Positions 1 through 12,779 of a DNA stretch of 64,000 nucleotides are shown here, piece after piece. The notes under the pieces are model-generated. The model worked only from the letters and a program-made list of their open reading frames with translations. It did no database searches and had not been told where the DNA came from. Every line of letters starts with the position of its first letter. Within the stretch, counting starts at the first letter, position 1. The stretch comes from Corinectria fuckeliana (taxonomy: Eukaryota; Ascomycota; Sordariomycetes; Hypocreales; Nectriaceae): contig WPDH01000014.1 in assembly GCA_019137255.1 (NCBI GenBank), forward strand, positions 347 to 64,346, read 5' to 3'. A program made the translations under genes and the position numbers.

Positions 1-1655
1 ATTATTAATTAGAACCTAATTTTAACTAGACTTTAACTATAGCTTCTTACACACTTAGCTGTGATAAGATTATAGCTAAAATTCTTATTAAGGCTATAAA
101 TAGTAAGAAAATTTACACTCTTAGTATATAGTACTATATTTTTAAGTTTACACTTTAAGGTTAAAAGAATAGTATTAAAAACAGAAAGTAAGAGTATAAG
201 AAGGCCTAAAGACTATTACTAATTTAAGAGAAGCTATTAGTTAATTAGATTATAAAAGAAGAAATCGCTAAATAGGCTCTCTTAAGGCGTGATTTATATA
301 CTATTATATAAGAAATTAGTAACCTTAAATATATTAATAATCTTATTAGGTATTACTAGGTCTTATACTTCCTCTAATATAATATAAAAGTTAAATTAAA
401 GACTTTTATATCTCTTAAAGCTACTTATTTAAAAAGTACTACTCCTAAAGCAATCTAATTATAGTATATTATACTAGTATAGCAAATATATAAGAAGTCT
501 ATTAGGCCTAACTATATTTACAATTTAGATAAATATAGCCTTACTAAGCATATAATAAAAGCTAGAAAAGTTATTAGCTTAAGCCTTACTTACTAAGTAG
601 TTATTATAAAGAGTAATTACTATACTTAAGTCTTAGTCTTAAAGGCAGAAAGCACTATAAGGTAGCGTCTTACTCTCTGTGTAGTCTTCTTAGGAATTAA
701 CCTTTAAGAGTAGTAGTTTAATACTAATTTTCTCTTTTAGAAATATAACTATATAAAGTCAGGCTTTATAACTACCTTAGTGTGTGAAAAGTAGTTAAAA
801 GAGGTTTTTATTAAGAAAACAAAGCTAGAAAACCTAACTTAATAGCAAATCTTAATTTTTAATAGTTTTACTAGTTATATCTCTATCTAATTCTGATTTT
901 AAGTATTATTTTATTAAATTTAGATTATCTATTTACCTTCTTATAGCTTATATATTATATAGCTGCTTAATATAAGTATATTTAGCCTAATTAAGCATAC
1001 TTTTAAATATTATATATACTAGTATTCCTCCTTTATATTAACAGCTCTTATTTTAAAATAATACTTCCTAAAGTATTATAAAATAGCTTTAAAGGAAGGT
1101 ATAACTAAGAGGAACCTCTAAGATGGTTTTTCTAAAGCAGAAATATAGCTAGTTAATATAAAAAAGCTATTAGTATATATTATAATTACTAACTAAGCAC
1201 TATAGGCAGAAATAGCACCTTATACCCTAAAGTATTAAAAGATTATATAAGATAGTATTTCTTACATGCTAAGAAATAAAAGTAAGCTTATAAGCTAGCT
1301 TAATTTACTGTAAAGTAATCTTAGTAGCTTTAATTATACTATCTAAGGGATAAAAAGAAAAGCTAGTGATATACTTAATTATTAGACTATAGAAATTATT
1401 AAATTAAGGCATAAAGTCACATATTTAGAAGACTAAATAGGGTCACAAAAGGTCACAAAAAGAAAGACAGTTAAATTTAACCTAATTGCTGCTTTTCTAA
1501 CATATACAGAGATCACAAAAGCTAAGAGTAAGACTATAAAGAAAAAGAGGGAAAAGAGGCATATTCTGCCCGCCCTAGTGGAAGAAATCTCTAAAGAAGT
1601 AGGCAGTTTAACTATAGACAGCATAATAAATATATTCCAGTCTTAGCTAGTTATT
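1..1655. repeat. AT-rich RIP-type island (left edge)
   Basis: The stretch is very AT-rich and strongly depleted in CpA and TpG, while CpT, ApG and TpA persist. This is the pattern left by repeat-induced point mutation on both strands. No open frame of meaningful length survives. Composition changes between about 1440 and 1660, where a 10 bp unit (ggtcacaaaa) is repeated twice at 1440-1459 and GC-richer sequence begins. It is presumably a mutated transposable element, but the family cannot be recognised. The island continues beyond the window start. Confidence 0.85.
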
Positions 1656-3238
1656 TTCTATTGTATTCGTTAAGAAATACGGCCTTAAAGTCTGATCAAA
1701 AACACGGTCTGCTGCGCGGGATACGGGTGCGCGCGGGATGCCGGGTCCCCACCCTACAGACAATCCCATTCAGGCAGACGGTGTCGGAGCATGCCGGTGA
1801 TGTGGGTCCATCGGAACGGAGCGACGTCTTTTCTTACATAGCAGGGGCGGCGAGTCGAAGCACAACCATCCGATGTCCTCGATAATGATTGCCGGCTGCT
1901 TGCACCGGATGCTTCAGTTGCCGACGGAGGGTGCTTCCTCCAGCGTCCGTCTGCCGGATCAGACCACCTCACATGGATGATGAGGGATGGGATGGACCGG
2001 GTCGTAGTTCCCCTCCAGAAAAAAAACCAAACCCCCGAGTGGAGATTTCGGTCCTCAGATGCAGTATGTGGGGGTACTATGTAAGGGGGTTAACAGGGGG
2101 GGCGGAGTGGCTAGGTGTCTGGAGTGACGATGAGACTGCTTTGACAAGTTGCGAGAACAAGTAGAGAGGCTGGACATTTGGGTAAGTAGCTAGATGTCTG
2201 GGGTTTGAGATGTGCGCTCGCTCACTCCTTTGAGTCACTCAGTCAGTCTATGGGGGTTGGTTTCGAGTTTGAATGACAACAACGAACAGTGTCATGATGA
2301 GACTGACATGTACCTTGCCTACATGCGTACTTCCGGACATCCAGGCTCTAGATCCAATGTGCCGTCGCAAGTTACCTGCCGCACATGCTGTTCGTACTCG
2401 TTCTCGGGCTCTCAAATGCAAACACTTCGAGCCAAGGAGGGTAGGGGCCGAGGCCGGTAGGGGAGACGCTGCCCATGCTTTATTGGGCAGAAATATCTGC
2501 ATACTTGAGAGTTTTAAGTCAGTATCAATCTGCCGTACATGGTATAACCGTTTATTTGCCTGCATAGATGCTGTCTAGCTTAGATGAACGGGGATGCTTC
2601 CACTTGAATATAATAATTCTCGAAATAACATCGGAGGTATCGGAAAGTCTCCACCTTTTCGGGAGACTACGAAGTTGAAGTTGTTAGATGACCTAGATTA
2701 TTAGCTTTCTTAGAGTACCTGCCCTCCAATTCCAGGTGGTTTATTAAATTGCAAGCCCCACCCGACGTAGCGGGGTGGTTTTCAGCGGACTTCCACGTTG
2801 CAAACCATCCATCCATCTACTACATAATTATGTAGGTATCTAGTTATGTAGGTTGCCATCCAACATTCCGGGATTCGCGAGTGGCCGCGGTGGCGCCGTT
2901 AGCCAGCCCCTAAAAGCCCTGTAATTGGGTGCCTGGACCCGATAAACAGGACAGGGCCACCACCCCACCACCCCACCACCACAACCACACAGGCCAGGCC
3001 GTTTGGGCGCACGTCAAGCTGGCAGTTGGCAGCCGCGACAAAGATGCGGTGAATTGACCCGTGGATTTGACCCCCTCCCCCCTCTTCGCTTCCTTATCTT
3101 GGCTGCGTCCGCTTCCGCATAGTCTCTCGCTCGTTTGTTGGCCTCAGAGAACCCGCCGCGTCTCCTACGCAGCCAATTGCCCCCGAGACTCCCTCCTACA
3201 GCTAGTTAGCCGTGCAGCTTGAACCCTTCGCCGCCGTC
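1656..3238. other. Intergenic, no gene recognised; leader of the desaturase gene
   Basis: Normal-composition DNA between the AT island and the desaturase gene. Several open frames of 70-105 codons overlap on both strands, but none resembles a known protein and none has a convincing intron pattern. An ACC-rich simple repeat lies near 2955-2990. The final 180 bases are pyrimidine-rich, as expected for a fungal promoter and 5' leader. Confidence 0.6.
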
Positions 3239-5045
3239 ATGTCTCGCCCCGCCTCCCAGCGCATCACCGGCTTCCCTGCGCCGCCCGCCAGCGCCAGCAA
3301 TGGCTCGGCGAGAATCCTTCCGCTCATGACTCGTGAGGAAATCGAGGCGTTGATTGCCGAAGGCCGCAACATCATCATCCTTCATGGCCAGGTTATCCGG
3401 GTCGATCCTTGGCTCAAGTACCATCCCGGTGGTGACAAGGCCATCTTGCACATGGTGGGAAAGGATGCCTCGGACGAGGTGGATGCGTGCGCCACAATCT
3501 TTAAACTCTTTAGCGGAACATTGTCGTACTAACTCTCGGCGTGCTTCTAGTCTTCACTCGCTCGAGGCGAGACAGCAGATGCTGCGCTACCGCATTGGGC
3601 GCTTCGAAGGCAGATGGACCAACTTCTCCCCTCCCATCCAAGGCGGCATATATCGCACCCGCGTCGAGATCGAAGCCGCCTCCAACGATGCCGTCAGCTC
3701 CAAGGACACGTCCTCTAGCCCTGCCACCTCTCGCACGCCCTCTCCGATCTTCGATGAAAACGACGCGCAAGGGATTCGACATCGCACCCGCGCTAAGGAC
3801 AAGGACGGTGCCGACGCTGGCTCGGCCTCGCCGGCTTCATCGGTGCACGGAGCGATGGACGGCATGTCGTACCTGGACACGGTGACCCGCGAACACATCA
3901 GCCTCGACCTCGAGAAATATCCGTCACCCGATGAGGATACCCAGGCCAAGATCATTGTCAAGTACCGTGAGCTTCACCAGCGCATATACGACGCGGGACT
4001 GTACGACTGCAACTACTGGGCGTATGCGGTGGAGATCTGTCGATATGTATCGCTTTTCATTGGCATGCTGGTGGGCATTCACTTCAAGCAGTACGCCGTC
4101 GGCGCCTTTTGCCTCGGCGCGATGTGGCATCAGCTCGTCTTTGCCGCTCATGACGCCGGCCATATGGGCATCACCCACAGTTTCCATGTTGACACTGTGA
4201 TGGGCATCATTATTGCCGACTTCATCGGTGGCCTGTCTATGGGTTGGTGGAAGCGCAACCACAACGTTCATCATATTGTGACGAATGCTCCCGAGCACGA
4301 CCCCGATATCGAGCACATGCCTTTGTTTGCCGTCTCCCACCGCTTCCTCGGTAGTCTCCGCTCGACATACTACGACCGGGTCATGGGATACAACGCCGTG
4401 GCCAAGGTCCTTCTCCGAATCCAGGCTTGGACCTACTACCCGTTTCTTGCCCTTGGACGGTTTAACCTCTACGTCCTCTCTTGGGACTACCTCATTGTTG
4501 GTCGTGGCCCTAGAAAGGGCCCGGCGGCATGGCATCGGTGGCTCGAAATTGTTGGTCAGATCTTCTTCTGGTACTGGTTTGGTTACGGAGTCCTCTACAA
4601 GATGCTCCCCGACGCATGGACCCGATTCACTTTCGTCATGGTCAGCCACATCACTTCCTCACCGCTCCACGTACAGATCGTGCTGTCTCACTTTGCGATG
4701 AGCACCGCCGACCTGGGGCCTCAGGAGTCATTTGCCCAGAAGATGCTCCGCACTACCATGGATGTCGACTGTCCTGAGTGGCTCGACTTCTTTCACGGTG
4801 GCCTCCAGTTCCAGGTAATTCACCACCTATTCCCTCGTGTTCCCAGGCACAACCTCCGCACAACTCAGAAGCTCGTTCAGGAGTTTTGCAACGAAGTCGG
4901 AATCCCGTATGCCCTCTACGGCTTCGCCAACAGCAACAAGCAGGTGATAGGAAGGTTGGCGGAGGTATCGAGACAAGCATCGATTTTGGCCAAGTGTCAA
5001 AAGGCGATCATTGACAGCGGAGACTATTCCGGTCATTACCACTGA
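3239..5045 (+). CDS. Delta-8 sphingolipid desaturase (cytochrome b5 fusion)
   Basis: Front-end desaturase acting on the long-chain base of ceramides at the ER, supplying the 8-unsaturated base used for fungal glucosylceramides. The 580-residue product comes from two exons, 3239-3486 and 3551-5045, with a 64 nt intron that has a clear CTAAC branch site. The N-terminal cytochrome b5 domain carries the haem motif HPGG at residues 62-65. The desaturase domain has all three histidine boxes: HDAGH at 283-287, HNVHH at 320-324 and QVIHH at 504-508. The glutamine in the third box is typical of b5-fused front-end desaturases. Hydrophobic segments flank the boxes. The first ATG in frame with the b5 domain was taken as the start; an upstream GTG at 3212 is in frame but unlikely. 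Family assignment is firm; delta-8 sphingolipid specificity is inferred from resemblance to fungal members. Confidence 0.93.
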
Positions 5046-7454
5046 ACATATGCAGACGAATGCAAGCGAGCCTGTTCTTGTATATATAAGGGCCAAATTT
5101 GTGCCGGCATGCTCGTTGCGATCCAAATTTCAGTATATCTCAGAGGGCGAGGATTCAGCTGCTCTCCATCCCGGAGTCTTGGGTTTTCGATGTTAACTCG
5201 ACCATGGCTAACCAAGCCAAACACTTTCCAACTACATGTTACATTTGCACCCCTGATGCAGTGATCTCGGCATATGTAGGCACACTCTCACTGACGCCGA
5301 GTTCCCCCGAAGCCCGGAAACCACTTATGTATGCCAAACATGTCGACACCAGATCCCAGCTTCGGTTCAAGACCGGTACTGAAGAGGACTGCCAGTGCCG
5401 ACCTGTAACATGCAAGAGTCTAGAACAGGTTGATTGATGACCCGCTTGCTTGGAAAGCGAGGCTTAGACCTGGTTGAACGAGGGGCTCTATCTCACTCCC
5501 GAGGAATCATAAACAGGGAGCCCAGAACCCCAATTTGTGATGTCAACATGGGTGTCTGATACATTGAGACAGACATGTATTTAAGAAGAGGGCATGGGGG
5601 CCTTTTCGTCGGGTGCCCTCGGCTTGGAACCGTACCCGGCATCTTCGGAAATCTGAATCACTACACTTAGCTCTCACGCATCGACATGACGACGGGGAAA
5701 ATGGTCGATGTAGCAGTAGCTAGGACCCGCAAAGCGAGGGGACCTAAAGTAAGAAATTGAGTGCGAAGCTGGGTTCGGAACATAGCAGACTGAGACGGTA
5801 ACTAGGACGACTTTACAAGGCGAGCGATCATGGCGGCTCAGAACAACCACGAAACGACGAGTAATGGCGACATAAAGGGGAAGGGGAAGGATAATAACTC
5901 ACAGGGAGGAGGGAAGCAGGCCTGACTGAAGTGTGCTGTATGATTACGTCCCCAATTTCCCCTCTGATACGTATTATGGATAAGGGACAAAGCCGGGTCG
6001 GATATTGAGAAGTAAGGATCATGATGCACGATGACATTCAAGGAGCATAAATTACTGGATTCTGTCGATAAATATTGACTGGCTGTTCTGAGCTGTCGGC
6101 TGAAGATACCGAGACAGTTACAGGATGAATGCGTCTCAAATCAAACCGAGACGATCAGGCTTGTAAGATGTTTACTATACGGTCTTATGCAAGATGAATG
6201 AGGGCGATTTCTTCGCTTATAACCGTACTCTAGTTATTTAGCCTGATGCTGCTGATTTGAAATTAATCTATACCTTTCGACGAGCACCTCCGGCTGCGGC
6301 AGACATGAGTTGGCTGGCCGCTTCTGCATGTCTCAGGACTTCCCCGACCCGACGGACTCTGAGTGGAGCACGTAATCCCTCCCCTCGCTAATAATGTGCG
6401 GCCAACTGATGAGGCTCATCAACGGCCCTCCGCTCGCATGAGCGAGCGCCTGGGTTGGCTAGTTTCATCACATGCCGAGCCATCGTGCGTCTAGTGACGT
6501 CTCGGAGCGACTCGAACATGTGGGACGCTTCCCGAGTGCAACGGGCTGCGCAGGGGTAGGAGAACTCGAGGAGCTCGGATGGTGATAGGGAAGGGATATT
6601 GGAGATCGCTGAGGGCTCTGACGCATGCGTTTTGCCTTGATTTTCGATGGATGACGGTATAATCTACACTGTATCACGCAGACTATTAATTACATAGTAC
6701 GCACCTGGACACCGGAAACGGCTCGGTTGGTCGAGATCTAACTTAGCTTAAGTTAGACTAGGTCTGTGCCCGGCTTGCTTGATTCGGAGTAACGGACGAA
6801 TAGGTTTGGTAACGAGATATTCATAAATAGGCCTGTACTTACTACAGAGACTTAGATATAGCCGTGCCCATGCTGATTTGGCTTCCACGTGCTACAAACT
6901 TGATCCACCTTTGATATCCACCTCGTCGTTGTAGCCCGTATGGAAGTGATATGGAGCATACTGTAATAGTTTGCTCGGTGTGACAGCCCCGTGGCACGAG
7001 ATATTTCAGGGGACTGAGCCCCTATAAGAACGCGGTGACGCCACTGCCCAGCCTGCTCAAGCAAGTACCTACCTAACTAGCCCAGAGCGCCGCATGAGCT
7101 TGCCTGGGTGCCTAGGGCACTGTACGTGGGGAAAATCCGGCACTTACTAGTAGATAGGTACTAAAAGTAGGTAAGCTTCCAGCTTCCAGCTTCCTTCCCC
7201 TGACGTTGCAAGTCTCCAACCTCTAGCTAAACAGCCTGCCAGCTTTGACTCCTCCAGCTTGCAACGTACCTACTACTTGCGACTACATACAGCAGCACGC
7301 CGAGTTTCAAGCAACTTTTCATCAACATCCCCATCATATCCCATCGCGTCGTATCCTCCCTGGAAACCCTCGTTCTCTAGATCGTCGCAGCCTCTTCACA
7401 AGCTCTTTCGTCCCTGCGCTGCGTCTCGTGCATGACGTTAGAGAGCTGTCCATC
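5046..7454. other. Intergenic, no gene recognised
   Basis: 2.4 kb between the desaturase and VAC14. Only short frames under 115 codons are present, without recognisable similarity or consistent splice sites. A TATATATAAGG stretch just after the desaturase stop probably belongs to its 3' flank. Close to VAC14, near 7171-7195, a short GCTTCCA unit is repeated three times. Composition is ordinary and shows no RIP signature. Confidence 0.6.
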
Positions 7455-10400
7455 ATGGAAACCAGTATCCAGCGGGCCCTCAACGACAAGCTCTACGACA
7501 AGCGCAAGGTCGGCGCTCTCGAGTATGTCTCACTACTCCGCTCTTTTCAGCTTCCCCCCTCTGTCTTGTTTTGTCGTGCGGATCTCTCGCTCTTTGCCCG
7601 ATATTTCCCCAATCCGCAAAGCCAACTAGTTTTCTAGGCTGTCGGTTGTCTATCTAGAGCCTCATAATTAACCCCCGCCTGTTAGGCTTGAACGCGTCAT
7701 TCGCGAACTCGTCAGCACAAAGGACTATCAGCGCGTCCACGACATTCTCGAGCAGCTCTGCAATGAGTACGCTTACGCCGTTCACCAACCCCATGCTAGA
7801 AATGGTGGCTTGATCGGCTTGGCTGCCGCTGCTATCGCCCTCGGCTCCGTATGTTCTGCTCCTATCACCTGCATCCCGCCTGTCTCCATCGTCAAGATTG
7901 GATTCTCTTCGTGCTGTCTCTAGCTATCTTGGCCCTAGTCATGTCTCAATTGCTGACGCGATATCGAAACCCTAGGAGCTGCCTCGCTACCTGGCTAAAA
8001 TTGTCCCCCCAGTCTTGGCCTGCTTCACCGATCAAGATGCTAGGGTAAGGTACTACGCGTGTGAGGCCATGTACAACATCGCCAAGGTTGCCAAGGGAGA
8101 GATTCTCGTTTACTTTAACAGCATATTCGACCAACTTTGCAAGGTAAGTCAATACTAGCCTGCGGTGTATCGCTTTTTTTGCTATCGGCAACTGATACGA
8201 TATAGCTTGGTGCGGATTCGGAGCTATCAGTCAAAAATGGTGCAGAGCTTCTAGATCGCCTCGTCAAGGACATCATTTCCGAGTCTGCTGCCTCTTACGT
8301 CTCTATTCTCGAAGCTCCTCCTGAGTTCGAGGGCGATGACAAGGGCTCGATAGATGACCACTTACCCACGGCTTTCTCTCTGCCTAGGTTTATTCCCCTT
8401 CTCAAAGAACGAATCTGGGTTCTTAACCCCTTCACCCGCCAATTCCTCGTCGGCTGGATCACCCTTCTCGACTCCATTCCCGACTTAGAGCTCATCACCT
8501 ACCTACCACAGTTCCTTGACGGTCTTCTGAAGTTTCTATCGGACCAGAACTCTGATGTGAGAGCTGCCACGCAGAATTGTTTGGATAAGTTCCTCAACGA
8601 GATCAAGCGCATCTCTCGCATCAAGAAGGGCATCCTCGAGAGCAGGAGGTCCAAGGAAGGCGCCAAGCGGAAGCGTCAGGACTCAATGGACAGTGACTCT
8701 CTGAATCCGGAGCTAGACGAAGGAGACGAGCTCGATTCAGAGGCGGCAAACGAGGAAGACGACGAAGGCAGTGAGGAGGACTGGATTCCTGGCCAAGACG
8801 TGGAGATCAACTATAAGGATATCCTTGAAATTTTGACCGCAACTTTGGACTCTCCCCTAGGTGCGTATTCATTCAAGACAACCCCCCAGTTCATTGACTT
8901 GCTAATGTGGAACAGAAGAGGACTGCCTCCTAGAATCGCTGAGATGGATTGTCCAATTTCTCGATATTTGTCCTGAAGAGGTGTTGCCCTTTACCCCCAA
9001 GATCTTGGCCCATATGCTCCCAGCCATGGCCAGCACTAAGGAGACCATCCACCAGGCAGCAACCCGTGTCAACACTTGCTTGATGGACTATGTTGTTTCT
9101 CTCTCGGACGACTCTGAGCTGGGCCAACCTCACTCTGGCCAAGCCCATCACTATTCCACCTCCCGACTCCCTATTCCCGGCGATAAGCTTGAAGGCACGA
9201 ATAGCAACCGTGTCTCCTTATCGAGTTCGAGAGATCTGGAACTTCGTAGCCCGACTCCAGCGGCAGGTCGTTCAATTTCGACCCCCGCAAACATCCCGAC
9301 CACTCAGACCCAGGCTGATCTTGACTACGCTGCTGCAGTCAACTCACTCACCCTGCTATTCCTGAACGACCACGAAGCCACTCGCGTTGCCGCCCTGACG
9401 TGGCTTATTATGCTGCACAGGAAAGCACCAAGGAAGGTGGTTGCATTCAACGACGGGACGTTCCCTGCCTTACTCAAGACGCTGTCTGACAACTCAGACG
9501 CTGTCGTCACCAAGGATCTACAGCTCCTCTCACAAATATCTCGGAATTCGGAGGATGAGTACTTTACAAATTTTATGGTCAACCTCCTGCAATTATTCTC
9601 AACGGACCGCAAGTTGCTCGAAACTCGGGGTAACCTCATTATCCGACAGCTTTGCGTTAGCCTTAGCCCTGAGAGGATATACAGAACGCTGGCAGACTGT
9701 ATTGAGAAGGAGGAGGATCTGGAGTTCGCGAGCATCATGGTTCAGAACCTCAACAACAACCTCATCACGGCGCCTCAGCTTGCGGACGTTCGAAAAAGGT
9801 TACGAAATCTCGAGACAAGGGTAAGCAAATCGACTCGGGGCGGGGTGATGATGTATGATGATACTAAAGGATTTCCTAGGACGGCCAAACCCTGTTCGTG
9901 GCGCTTTTCAGGTCGTGGTGTTACAATGCTGTTGCTACTTTCTCACTATGCCTACTAGCTCAGGCCTACGAGCAAGCATACAACCTGCTGCAAATATTGT
10001 GGGTTCTATGCAGTAACCACTACCTCTCTAAGATTACTGACACACCCTTCCTTAGTGGCGAATTGGATATGACGGTGAATATTCTGATCCAAGTCGACAA
10101 GCTCGTGCAGCTGATCGAATCTCCCGTCTTCACGTGTGAGCCACATTCCTATCCTACGATGGGATTGATCGCATGCTAACCGCAGTTTAGACCTACGACT
10201 TCAGTTGCTAGAACCCGAAAAGTACCCGTTCCTGTACAAGTGCATGTACGGTATCTTGATGCTACTGCCACAGTCGTCTGCATTTGCCGCGCTCAAGAAC
10301 AGACTCAACAGTGTCAGCTCCATTGGCTATCTACATGCGGCACCTAGAACGTAGGGATTCCGTCCATGATCATAGTGTAGCTCAAAGTTATGCTGATATC

Positions 10401-10801
10401 GGGTTTGTCTTGTTGTACTCAAATCGCTAACATGTCTCAGTACGATGTCGACTACGAGCAACTCGAACTACGACAGGCCGAATCGACTCAAGGGACGAGA
10501 AGACGGTAACATTCGGTGGCAGGAGCTCCTCGAGAAGTTTCGAAGTGTCCAGGACCGAGCCCGGCGAGCCCAGAGACAAACTATGGATGGGGAGGACTTG
10601 CCATTTATGATGAGCGAAATCCGAGTAGGGGATGGATCGATGGACCCCAAGGGCAAGGACGCGCGGGCTCAGACCATGACGACGCCGACGCCGCAGAAGG
10701 ACCCTACACCAGCACCGCCAGTCCCGGCTAAGAGGACTGGTCTTGGGAGGCAGTTTGGTAGGTTGGGTGGTGCAGTGGCAGGGAAGAACCGGCGGAACTA
10801 A
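7455..10801 (+). CDS. VAC14: VAC14, PI(3,5)P2 regulatory scaffold
   Basis: HEAT-repeat scaffold that holds the Fab1/PIKfyve kinase and Fig4 phosphatase on the vacuole or late endosome membrane, and so controls PtdIns(3,5)P2 level and vacuole size. Nine exons: 7455-7522, 7686-7848, 7976-8143, 8206-8860, 8916-9820, 9880-9998, 10056-10135, 10191-10350 and 10441-10801, giving 892 residues. The N-terminus (RALNDKLYDKRKVGALELE) and the block GGLIGLAAAAIALGS are the conserved Fab1-binding start of the family. Helical repeats continue to the conserved block DKLVQLIESPVFTYLRLQLL. A fungal-type tail RWQELLEKFRSVQDRARR follows, then a low-complexity Pro/Gly-rich end. An acidic, lysine-rich insert encoded around 8640-8790 interrupts the repeats. 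The gene converges on HAUS1 with 125 bp between the stops. Confidence 0.93.
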
Positions 10802-10926
10802 TAGCAGCTTTGTTGATTCGAGGTGCATCGTTTTGTTTGGGGTCCCTAGAAAGGGAAATAGCATGCCTCGAGCCCAAGTGTTAAGGCAGGGATTTGTACC
10901 GTATCCGGGGATCAATGGGACATTTA

Positions 10927-11874
10927 TCACCTGCGTCGCTTGATGGGGCTTTCGCGCTCAACCAAGCCCTCAAAGACTTGATCACGTTGTGACGTTATGC
11001 TGCGCAACTGACCTCGGAGGGCCTCAAGCTCGGATCGAGCCATGTCAGGGTTGCTAGGCAGACCGTGAAAGCTGGCCATCTGGAGGTCCAGATCCCTCTT
11101 TCGAGCGAGAATATCGAGGTACTCCTGCTCATCACGGGCAATATCAGCGGTAGTGGGGTAGGACGACTCGGCAGAGGAGGCGAGGGCAGCAGCGCGGTCC
11201 TGGAGATCAGGCAGCTTCGCGGACATTGCCTTGACCTTGCGCTGCAGCTCGAGGTTCTGCTTTGCAAGGTGAGCTGGGGGCTTGTAGTCGTCGCCTTGGA
11301 GCTGGCGGAGGAGATTGCGAATTTTGGACGTCTCTTCCTCGATGTGGCGGTGGAGGATGTCGACGCGGGCCCTCATCTGTTCTGTCTCCTGGATGCTTGC
11401 TTGAAGGCCGACCATGCGGCGACCCAAGAATTCGGGCTCGGGAAAGGCGACGCCGAGTTGGAGGGCCATGTTGGCCATGGCATCGAGGGCGGTGTGACCC
11501 TCGGCGGGCAGGTTATGCTGGACGGCGTCGAGTAGGCTCTGCCGTAACGGGCGTTGCGGGCCGCGGATATGATCGCCGATGGGCTGGAACCGGGACGTCT
11601 CGAGGGACAATTCTTGCAGGGCGGCGGACTCAGACTTGGCGACTAGGTGGCGCTCCTCGTCGGCGCCGTCGTTGAGGGAGGCGAGGGCGAGGAGAGCCTT
11701 GAGAGTGTCCGGGTTGCGCTCGAAGGCGGGGACGGAGCGGGGGTGGAATTTTGCTGCGAGCCAGGAGTCGATGTAGGACCAGTCACGGGCGGTGGAGGCG
11801 GCGATGCGGGCGACAGAGGGGGAAAATATGGCAGAGTCTTCGGAGAGGTGGTGATGGTGGCGGCGGTGAGCCAT
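10927..11874 (-). CDS. HAUS1: HAUS augmin-like complex subunit 1
   Basis: Single-exon gene for a 315-residue coiled-coil protein. The family forms part of augmin, which recruits gamma-tubulin to existing spindle microtubules for branching nucleation. Residues about 32-68 (WSYIDSWLAAKFHP, then the PDTLKALLALASLN region) match the conserved HAUS1 N-terminus. Residues about 165-305 are heptad-rich coiled coil and contain the conserved motif LPSNPDMARSELEALR near the C-terminus. The first dozen codons include a run of histidines (HRRHHHH) read from the same simple repeat that continues upstream as a GGT tract at 11888-11915, so the start could slip between nearby sites. The divergent neighbour is the ER co-chaperone gene, 905 bp away. 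Confidence 0.85.
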   Translation of the reverse strand: MAHRRHHHHLSEDSAIFSPSVARIAASTARDWSYIDSWLAAKFHPRSVPAFERNPDTLKALLALASLNDGADEERHLVAKSESAALQELSLETSRFQPIGDHIRGPQRPLRQSLLDAVQHNLPAEGHTALDAMANMALQLGVAFPEPEFLGRRMVGLQASIQETEQMRARVDILHRHIEEETSKIRNLLRQLQGDDYKPPAHLAKQNLELQRKVKAMSAKLPDLQDRAAALASSAESSYPTTADIARDEQEYLDILARKRDLDLQMASFHGLPSNPDMARSELEALRGQLRSITSQRDQVFEGLVERESPIKRRR

Positions 11875-12779
11875 GATGATGATGATTGTGGTGGTGGTGG
11901 TGGTGGTGGTGGTTGCTGATTTCGGTGGAGGGGGTCAGTAGCTGCGATCTGACCCGCAACGAACCTTTGGCGGGAGTAATTGGTTTCAGCAAGATGAGCT
12001 AGGTAGTTGAAGTTTGTGTCAAGGGTAGTATTGGGTGTGCATTGGTCAGAGTTCAAGATGACTGATGATAGTTGCGAGTTGCGAGTTGTGACTGCGAACA
12101 AGTGCAGCAGCCACCACCAATATGACACAATGGCCTAGACCGTGCTTGTGGAAGTACCGTCACATGGGAGCATTCCTGGGGTACTGTGGCGCTACTGCCG
12201 TACAGTACATGTACTTACTCCGTACGAAGTACATACAGTACTACCGTACGAAGCACCCCGCCCGCTGAACATGGATCCATGAACTGTAGCGCCCACCGCC
12301 AACTACTGTACATCCGATGAAATGGTAGGACGGTACTTCTGGACACGTGTAAGTTCTGTAGTCCGGGCATGTTGCTAACTGACAGCGCCCCAGTGGGGAA
12401 AAGGACAGCGTGAGAGTCTCCGATGGGCAACGGGCTGGTTGGCCTTAGGCTAATTAAAGTGAATCGGAACCTTTTCCTTGCCGTCCCTTGAAGCATAACT
12501 GTCACTTGTCCTCAACCAGCCCTCCATTGGTAGTCACTCTCGCTGTCCTCGCTGACCTCGCTGTCCTTCTCCTTGTGCTCTGTCGTCTTCTCTTTCGTCT
12601 TCTTCTCGTCCATGTCTTGTCGTTGAATTTGTCGATAGTCGATACACGCATCGTCGTTGGACTCTCTCTCCCTCCCTACACTCTCTTTTTCGATACCGAC
12701 CTCCCTTCGAGTCTCCGCGCCCCCCTCTCTCGATTGCCTCGTCGTCGTCATCGCTTCTGCGTAGCATCCCGTCGCCGGC
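11875..12779. promoter_or_regulatory. Shared upstream region of HAUS1 and the ER co-chaperone gene
   Basis: A 905 bp gap between divergent genes. It holds a GGT/GTG microsatellite at about 11888-11915, next to the HAUS1 start. Two copies of the motif CCGTACGAAG lie near 12220 and 12244. A long pyrimidine-rich leader from about 12520 to 12779 precedes the co-chaperone ATG. Open frames here encode only low-complexity sequence. No individual transcription-factor site can be claimed. Confidence 0.5.

Noticed and set aside
3924..4649. 241-codon minus-strand frame
   Set aside because: It lies fully inside the desaturase coding exon on the opposite strand and has no family resemblance; it is a frame shadow of a GC-rich gene.
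11643..12128. 161-codon minus-strand frame overlapping the HAUS1 start
   Set aside because: The protein is Pro/Ser/Thr low complexity read from a GGT repeat in another frame; HAUS1 explains the locus.
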